Source: Roseomonas sp. (GTDB lineage: Bacteria; Pseudomonadota; Alphaproteobacteria; Acetobacterales; Acetobacteraceae). Taken from it: a stretch of DNA of 64,000 bases. The translations under genes were made by a program, and so were the position numbers. Position 1 is the first letter of the stretch; every line of letters starts with the position of its first letter. The stretch is taken from assembly GCA_020249775.1 (NCBI GenBank), contig JADCFA010000023.1, positions 124,001 to 188,000 of the forward strand, written 5' to 3'. The notes beneath the pieces are model-generated. The model was not told the DNA's origin. It saw only the letters and a program-made list of their open reading frames with translations, and did no database searches. Shown here in pieces: positions 59,129-64,000 of this stretch.

Positions 59129-61462
59129 ATGGCAAAATTCGGTCTCAGCCAATCCATTCGTCGTGTGGAAGACCCAAGGCTTTTGAAGGGCGATGGGCAA
59201 TATACCGCCGATATCAGCCTGCCTGGAGAGGCGCATGGCGTGGTGCTGCGCAGCCCCCATGCCCATGCCGCGATCAAGGGCATTTCCACCAGCGCGGCCA
59301 AGGCACTGCCCGGCGTGCTGGGCGTTTATACCGCAGCCGATCTGGCCGCCGAGGGGCTGGGGCCGCTGCCTTGCCTGATTCCGCTCAAGAATAGTGATGG
59401 CTCGTCGCTGTCATCTACGCCGCGCCCGGTGCTGGCAGAAGGCACGGTGCGCCATGTGGGTGACCCGGTGGCCTTTGTGGTGGCGGAAAGCGCCAAGGCC
59501 GCGCGCGATGCCGCTGAGGCGATTGAGGTGGATTATGACATCCTGCCCTCGGCCACTGATCTTGCCAGCGCGACCAAGCCCGGTCAGCCGCAAATCTGGC
59601 CGAGTGCGCCGAACAATACCTGCTTTGATTGGCATGTCGGTGACAAGGACAAGACCGATGCGCTTTTCGCCAAGGCCGCGCATGTCACGCGCCTGACGGT
59701 GGTGAATAACCGCGTTGTCGTCGCCAGCATGGAAGCCCGCGCGGCGGTCGCGGATTATGATGCCGGCAGCAACAAATGGACGCTGCATACCAATACCCAG
59801 GGGTCTTGGCTGGTGCGCAAGCTCCTCGCCGGCAGTGTTTTCAACCTGCCGGAAGATCATTTCCGCGTGGTCACGCCTGATGTCGGCGGTGGCTTTGGCA
59901 TGAAGCTGTTCTTGTATGCCGAACATGTGCTGACCTGCTTTGCCGCGCGCCGCTTGAAGCGCCCGGTGAAATGGACGTCAGAGCGCACCGAAGCCTTCCA
60001 GTCGGACACCCACGGGCGGGACAATATCACCGCCGGTGAATTGGCGCTGGATAAGGATGGCAAGTTCCTCGCGCTGCGGACGAAAAACTGGGCGAATATG
60101 GGCGCCTATCTGAACACCTTCGCCCCCTTCATCCCGACCGGCGCGGGCACCAAGGTGTTGGCGAGTGTTTATGATTTCGGCGCCATCTACGCCAATGTTG
60201 TTGGCGTCATCACCAATACCGTACCGGTGGATGCCTATCGCGGCGCTGGCCGGCCGGAGAGCAATTATCTGGTGGAGCGCCTGATTGACACGGCGGCGCA
60301 GGAAATGGGCATGGATCGTGTGGCGATCCGCAAGCGCAACATGGTGCCGTCTTCCGCCATGCCTTACGTCTCGGCCATGGGGCAGCGCTATGATTCAGGT
60401 GAATTCGCGAAGCTGATGGATACCGCGCTGGATCGGCTGAATTGGTCAGGCTTCGCGGCACGGCGGGCTGAGAGCCAGCGTCGTGGCAAAAGGCGCGGCA
60501 TTGGCTTTGCCTATTACCTGGAAGCGACCGGCGGTGACGCGACCGAAAACGCGGCGGTGCGTTTCGCTGATGATGGGTTTGTGGATGTCTATGTCGGCAC
60601 GCAAAGCACCGGGCAGGGGCATGAAACCGCCTATGCCATGCTGACCAGCCACGAACTCGGCATTCCGATTGAAAAAATCCGCGTGAAGCAGGGCGATTCC
60701 GAAAGCCTGCCCTCGGGCGGTGGCACGGGTGGCGCGCGCAGCCTTTATTCTGAAGGTCAGGCCATTCTGGTCACTGCGGCCTCGGTTGTGGAAAAGGGCA
60801 AGAAGGCAGCTTCCGAGCATTTGGAAGCCGCGGTTGCCGATATTGAATTCACCACGGCCAATGGTCGCTTTGGTGTGGTTGGCACCGATAAGGGCATTGG
60901 CATTCTGGAACTGGCCGCCGCGCAGAAGGCGCGCGCTGCCAAGGGCCAGGAAGTGACGCTGCTGGATGCGCTTGAAGTGGCGCAGATCAAATCCCACACC
61001 TTCCCCAATGGCTGCCACGCCGCGGAGGTGGAGGTGGACCCCGATACCGGCATCATCAAGGTTGCGAATTACATCGTGATTGATGATGTGGGCCATGCGC
61101 TGAACCCACTCATTGTGCGCGGCCAGGTGCATGGTGGGGTGGCGCAGGGTATTGGTCAGGCCATGCTGGAACGCACGGCGTTTGATGCGGAAAGTGGCCA
61201 ATTGCTCTCGGCTTCCTTCATGGATTACGCGCTGCCGCGCGCCGATGATCTGCCCAATATTGATGTGGATTTCATCGAAGTGCCCTGTGAGACCAATCCG
61301 CTTGGTGTGAAGGGCGCGGGGGAGGCTGGCGCAGTCGGCAGCCCGCCCGCGCTGATCAATGCCGTGGTGGATGCGCTGGCCGGTGATGGCGTAAAGCATA
61401 TTGACATGCCTGCCACGCCTGAGAGCGTGTGGAAGGCCCTGGCGACGTCCAAGGCTGCGTAA
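59129..61462 (+). CDS. Xanthine dehydrogenase/CoxL-family molybdopterin subunit, orphan
   Basis: A 777-residue large subunit of the xanthine oxidase family. FGLSQSIRRVEDPRLLKGDG is the usual CoxL-type start, VPVDAYRGAGRPESNYLVERLID lies in place of the AYxCSFR loop that marks true CO dehydrogenase, so it is a form-II-like or other hydroxylase, and GVKGAGEAGAVGSPPALINAV gives the catalytic Glu. AAGGAG precedes ATG 59129. The 2Fe-2S and FAD subunits normally encoded next door are absent; MoaB and a carboxylase flank it. Confidence 0.88.
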   Translation: MAKFGLSQSIRRVEDPRLLKGDGQYTADISLPGEAHGVVLRSPHAHAAIKGISTSAAKALPGVLGVYTAADLAAEGLGPLPCLIPLKNSDGSSLSSTPRPVLAEGTVRHVGDPVAFVVAESAKAARDAAEAIEVDYDILPSATDLASATKPGQPQIWPSAPNNTCFDWHVGDKDKTDALFAKAAHVTRLTVVNNRVVVASMEARAAVADYDAGSNKWTLHTNTQGSWLVRKLLAGSVFNLPEDHFRVVTPDVGGGFGMKLFLYAEHVLTCFAARRLKRPVKWTSERTEAFQSDTHGRDNITAGELALDKDGKFLALRTKNWANMGAYLNTFAPFIPTGAGTKVLASVYDFGAIYANVVGVITNTVPVDAYRGAGRPESNYLVERLIDTAAQEMGMDRVAIRKRNMVPSSAMPYVSAMGQRYDSGEFAKLMDTALDRLNWSGFAARRAESQRRGKRRGIGFAYYLEATGGDATENAAVRFADDGFVDVYVGTQSTGQGHETAYAMLTSHELGIPIEKIRVKQGDSESLPSGGGTGGARSLYSEGQAILVTAASVVEKGKKAASEHLEAAVADIEFTTANGRFGVVGTDKGIGILELAAAQKARAAKGQEVTLLDALEVAQIKSHTFPNGCHAAEVEVDPDTGIIKVANYIVIDDVGHALNPLIVRGQVHGGVAQGIGQAMLERTAFDAESGQLLSASFMDYALPRADDLPNIDVDFIEVPCETNPLGVKGAGEAGAVGSPPALINAVVDALAGDGVKHIDMPATPESVWKALATSKAA

Positions 61463-61498
61463 GGCATGACGCGCGGGGGTTGTGCCCTCGCGCGCCCT

Positions 61499-62038
61499 TC
61501 ACACGGGTTTCAGATGTTCCAATAGGCGCGGCATCAGCTCCACCAGATTGCAGGGGCGGTGCCGCGAATCCAATTGGAAGCGCAGAATCTCATCCCAGCC
61601 ATCCTTGCAGGCGCCGGTTGAACCAGGCAGCGCGAAAAGATAGGTGCCGCCGGCAACGCCACCCATGGCGCGCGATTGGATGGTTGACGTGCCGATCTTC
61701 TGAAAGCTGATCCAGCGGAACAATTCGCCGAAGCCTTCGATTTCCTTCTCAAGCACGCGCTTGAAGGCTTCCGGCGTCACGTCCCGGCCGGTGATGCCGG
61801 TGCCGCCGGTGGTAATCACGCAATCCACCGCAGGGTCCGCAATCCAGCGGCGCATTACGGCTTCAATCGCGTCCGGGTCATCCTTCACAATTTCGCGCGC
61901 GACGCAGTGATGCCGCGCGGCTTCGATCCTGTCTTGCAGGGTTTGGCCGGAACGGTCGCTCGCCATATCGCGCGTGTCGCTCACGGTTAGCACCGCGATA
62001 TTCACGGGCAGGAATTTCAGGCTTTCATCAATCGGCAT
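61499..62038 (-). CDS. moaB: Molybdenum cofactor biosynthesis protein MoaB
   Basis: A 179-residue MPT adenylyltransferase-like protein: AVLTVSDTRDMASDRSGQTL, DCVITTGGTGITGRDVTPEAF and MGGVAGGTYLFALPGSTGACKDGWDEIL. Members adenylylate molybdopterin before MoeA adds molybdate, although E. coli MoaB itself is inactive. ATG 62038 with GGAAGA upstream was preferred to an in-frame TTG at 62059. It is placed 3' to 3' beside an orphan molybdoenzyme subunit. Confidence 0.92.
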   Translation of the reverse strand: MPIDESLKFLPVNIAVLTVSDTRDMASDRSGQTLQDRIEAARHHCVAREIVKDDPDAIEAVMRRWIADPAVDCVITTGGTGITGRDVTPEAFKRVLEKEIEGFGELFRWISFQKIGTSTIQSRAMGGVAGGTYLFALPGSTGACKDGWDEILRFQLDSRHRPCNLVELMPRLLEHLKPV

Positions 62039-62161
62039 GGCGGCGTCTTCCTTCGGCAAGCGCCCTTATCATGGGGGTTCGGGCGGCTTGCGACAACGCC
62101 CGCTTGCGGGGCGCGGGAAGTCGCGTGACACTTACCTGGATTGCATCCAGGGAAACGCTCC

Positions 62162-63718
62162 ATGAATTGGCAACCGGAACTTGAGGAGCTGAAGCGCCGC
62201 CAAGCCATGGCCGAGGCCATGGGCGGGCCGGATAAGGTGAAGCGCCAGCATGATGGCGGACGGCTGACCGTGCGCGAACGCGTGTTGAAGCTTGTAGACA
62301 AGAACAGCTTCCATGAAGTCGGCGCCATTGCCGGGCGCGGCGAATATGACGCCAAGGGCGATTTGGTGACGCTGACACCTTCCAATTGCGTCATGGGCCG
62401 GGCCGAAATTGAAGGCCGCCCCGTGGTGGTAGTGGGTGATGATTTCACCGTGCGCGGCGGCAGCGCGGATGCGACCATTCGCGAAAAACCGATCATGGCG
62501 GAGCGCATGGCGGCTGAATTGCGCCTGCCGATTATTCGCATGATTGAAGGCTCCGGCGGTGGCGGTTCGGTGAAAACCATTGAAACCACGGGCCGCGCCA
62601 ATCTGCCGGGCGGCGTTGGCGGCACGCAGCTTTATCATCTGACCACGCAAAATCTTGGCCTGGTGCCGGTGGTGACCCTCGGCCTTGGGTCGGTTGCCGG
62701 GCTTGGCGCGGCGCGGCTTGCGGCGGCGCATTATTCAGTGATGACGAAATCCTCGGCGATGTTTGTCGCGGGGCCCCCGGTGGTCGCGCGCTTGGGCGAG
62801 AGCCTGGAAAAGCGCGACCTGGGCGGTTGGGAGATTCAATGCAAGGCCGGCGCGGTGGATGATGCGGTGGATACGGAAGAAGAAGCCTTTGCCGCCGCGC
62901 GGCGCTTCCTATCCTACCTGCCGCAATCAGTGTTTGAGGTTTCACCCCGCTTGCGGTCACGCGATGATCCCGGGCGGCGCGACGCCAAGCTGATCAGCGC
63001 CATCCCGCGCGATCCGCGCCAAGCCTATAAGATGCGCCCGATTGTCGAAACACTTTTCGACAAGGGCAGTTTTTTCGAAATGGGCCGCTGGTTTGGCCGC
63101 CCGATCATCACGGGGCTTGCGCGGCTGGATGGCTTGCCGGTCGCGGTGATGGCATCCGATCCGGTATTCTCGGGCGGGTCCTGGACGGCGGATGCCTGTG
63201 CCAAGATCATTCGCTTCGTGGATATGGCGGACACCTTCCACCTGCCTGTGGTGTATCTGATGGATTGCCCCGGCTTCGCCGTTGGGTTGGATGCCGAGAA
63301 AACCGCGACCATTCGTTGGGGCGTGCGCGCCATGGCCGCTGTCAATCAATGCCGCGCGCCGTGGTGCACCGTTATTCTGCGCAATGCCTTTGGTGTCGCG
63401 GGTGTCGTGCATCAACCGGCTGGGCGCTATTCCATCCGCTATGCTTGGCCATCCGGGCGCTGGGGGTCCTTGCCACTCGAAGGCGGAATCGAAGCGGCCT
63501 ATGCGGCAGAAGTGAATGCGGCGACAGATCGCGAAGCGAAGATCGCCGAAATAGACGAGCGTTTGCAGAAGTTGCGTTCCCCCTTTCGCACCGCCGAGGC
63601 TTTCTGGGTCGAGGAAATCATTGACCCGCGCGAAACCCGCCCGCTGCTCTGCGATTTCGCGCGCATCGCGGAACCCTTGCGCGGCACGGGCTTGGCCGCA
63701 CTCACCATGCGGCCCTGA
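62162..63718 (+). CDS. Acyl-CoA carboxylase carboxyltransferase (beta) subunit
   Basis: A 518-residue carboxyltransferase of the PccB/MccB type. MAEAMGGPDKVKRQHDGGRLTVRERVLKLVD (successive segments) opens the N-terminal crotonase-like half; RMIEGSGGGGSVKTIE and AHYSVMTKSSAMFVAGPPVV contribute the acyl-CoA and biotin sites; LMDCPGFAVGLDAEKTA opens the C-terminal half. The biotin carboxylase alpha subunit is not within view. ATG 62162 fits the family start. Acetyl-, propionyl- or methylcrotonyl-CoA cannot be separated. Confidence 0.85.
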   Translation: MNWQPELEELKRRQAMAEAMGGPDKVKRQHDGGRLTVRERVLKLVDKNSFHEVGAIAGRGEYDAKGDLVTLTPSNCVMGRAEIEGRPVVVVGDDFTVRGGSADATIREKPIMAERMAAELRLPIIRMIEGSGGGGSVKTIETTGRANLPGGVGGTQLYHLTTQNLGLVPVVTLGLGSVAGLGAARLAAAHYSVMTKSSAMFVAGPPVVARLGESLEKRDLGGWEIQCKAGAVDDAVDTEEEAFAAARRFLSYLPQSVFEVSPRLRSRDDPGRRDAKLISAIPRDPRQAYKMRPIVETLFDKGSFFEMGRWFGRPIITGLARLDGLPVAVMASDPVFSGGSWTADACAKIIRFVDMADTFHLPVVYLMDCPGFAVGLDAEKTATIRWGVRAMAAVNQCRAPWCTVILRNAFGVAGVVHQPAGRYSIRYAWPSGRWGSLPLEGGIEAAYAAEVNAATDREAKIAEIDERLQKLRSPFRTAEAFWVEEIIDPRETRPLLCDFARIAEPLRGTGLAALTMRP

Positions 63719-64000
63719 TCAGGCTTCGACGACGAGGTCCTTATAGGCATGCCAGGTGGCATGCCCGATCAGCGGCACCACAAGCGCAAGGCCAAGGAAG
63801 AAGGGCACCATCGCGAAGGCGGTGAACACCACAATCAGCCCGGCCCAGAAGATCATGGCGCCCGGATTGGTGAGCACTGCGCGGATGGAAAGCACAATCG
63901 CTTCCATGGCGGAGATATCGCGATCCACCAGCATGGGAATGGAAATCGCTGAAATTGCGAAAGCTGCCGCCGCCAGAATGGCGCCCGCGCCGGTGCCGAC
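63719..64000 (-). CDS. DUF2189 membrane protein, 5' partial
   Basis: The minus-strand frame is open to the window edge (VGTGAGAILAAAAFAISAIS upstream of MLVDRDI), so the N-terminus is outside. The visible C-terminus reads RDISAMEAIVLSIRAVLTNP, then GAMIFWAGLIVVFTAFAMVPFFLGLALVVPLIGHATWHAY, two membrane helices and the HATWHAYKDLV end of DUF2189 integral membrane proteins. Function unknown. It converges with the carboxylase gene. Confidence 0.85.
   Translation of the reverse strand, partial: VGTGAGAILAAAAFAISAISIPMLVDRDISAMEAIVLSIRAVLTNPGAMIFWAGLIVVFTAFAMVPFFLGLALVVPLIGHATWHAYKDLVVEA

Noticed and set aside
1-64000. tRNA, rRNA and CRISPR arrays
   Set aside because: Intergenic regions were read for cloverleaf-like and regularly spaced repeat patterns; none was found.

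Overview
The window is GC-rich, densely packed bacterial chromosome that reads as an alphaproteobacterium. My inference is Rhodospirillales/Acetobacteraceae (Roseomonas-like), from the TctC solute-binding protein, several CaiB/BaiF CoA-transferases, DUF6505, DUF6352, DUF3305 and DUF3306 proteins, TIGR02186, a PleD-type regulator and very high GC3. No rRNA, tRNA, CRISPR array, integrase or replication origin was seen.

Layout. 1-7.3 kb: end of a TctC protein, MidA-like methyltransferase, PgeF, then a catabolic run (PrpF/LigU-fold isomerase, LigI-like lactonase, two CoA-transferases, VOC protein). 7.3-10.1 kb: a BaiN-like flavoprotein and dihydropyrimidinase. 10.1-25.0 kb: a formate dehydrogenase and molybdenum-cofactor block: fdhD, mobA, a large ferredoxin-like protein on the other strand, five small proteins overlapping by 4 bases (DUF4444, DUF6505, DUF6352, DUF3305, DUF3306), a TorD chaperone, a Tat-signal peptide protein, fdhA, fdhB, fdhC, mobB and moeA. 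Together these supply bis-MGD cofactor, sulfuration, folding and the membrane enzyme that passes formate electrons to quinone.

25.0-26.9 kb is an AT-rich insert holding two overlapping genes, a nucleotidyltransferase-fold protein and a DUF262 (ParB-like) protein, a candidate defence module. 26.9-35.2 kb: a Rieske/amidohydrolase operon, ribokinase, and a complete LivGFHM-type ABC importer with its binding protein. 35.3-42.4 kb: rpmG, pleD, tadA, a DegT aminotransferase, a DUF1194 protein, a decayed transposase and cytochrome c. Three copies of a structured intergenic repeat of about 100 bases, with covarying stems, lie here.

42.5-51.9 kb: a PilZ-containing chemoreceptor; an Asd-like protein whose catalytic Cys is replaced; a small island (HEPN-like gene plus a small ORF) bounded by a second, diverged copy of the asd 3' end; a cell-wall lysis-like cassette (GH19 endolysin, multi-TM protein, lipoprotein, PG-binding/SLT protein); and an XRE regulator with a small membrane protein. 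51.9-64.0 kb: PEP-mutase-fold enzyme, FMN alpha-hydroxyacid oxidase, MFS exporter, TauE/TIGR02186/USP operon, SMP-30 lactonase, HdeD, an orphan CoxL-like molybdoenzyme subunit, MoaB, an acyl-CoA carboxylase beta subunit and the end of a DUF2189 membrane protein.
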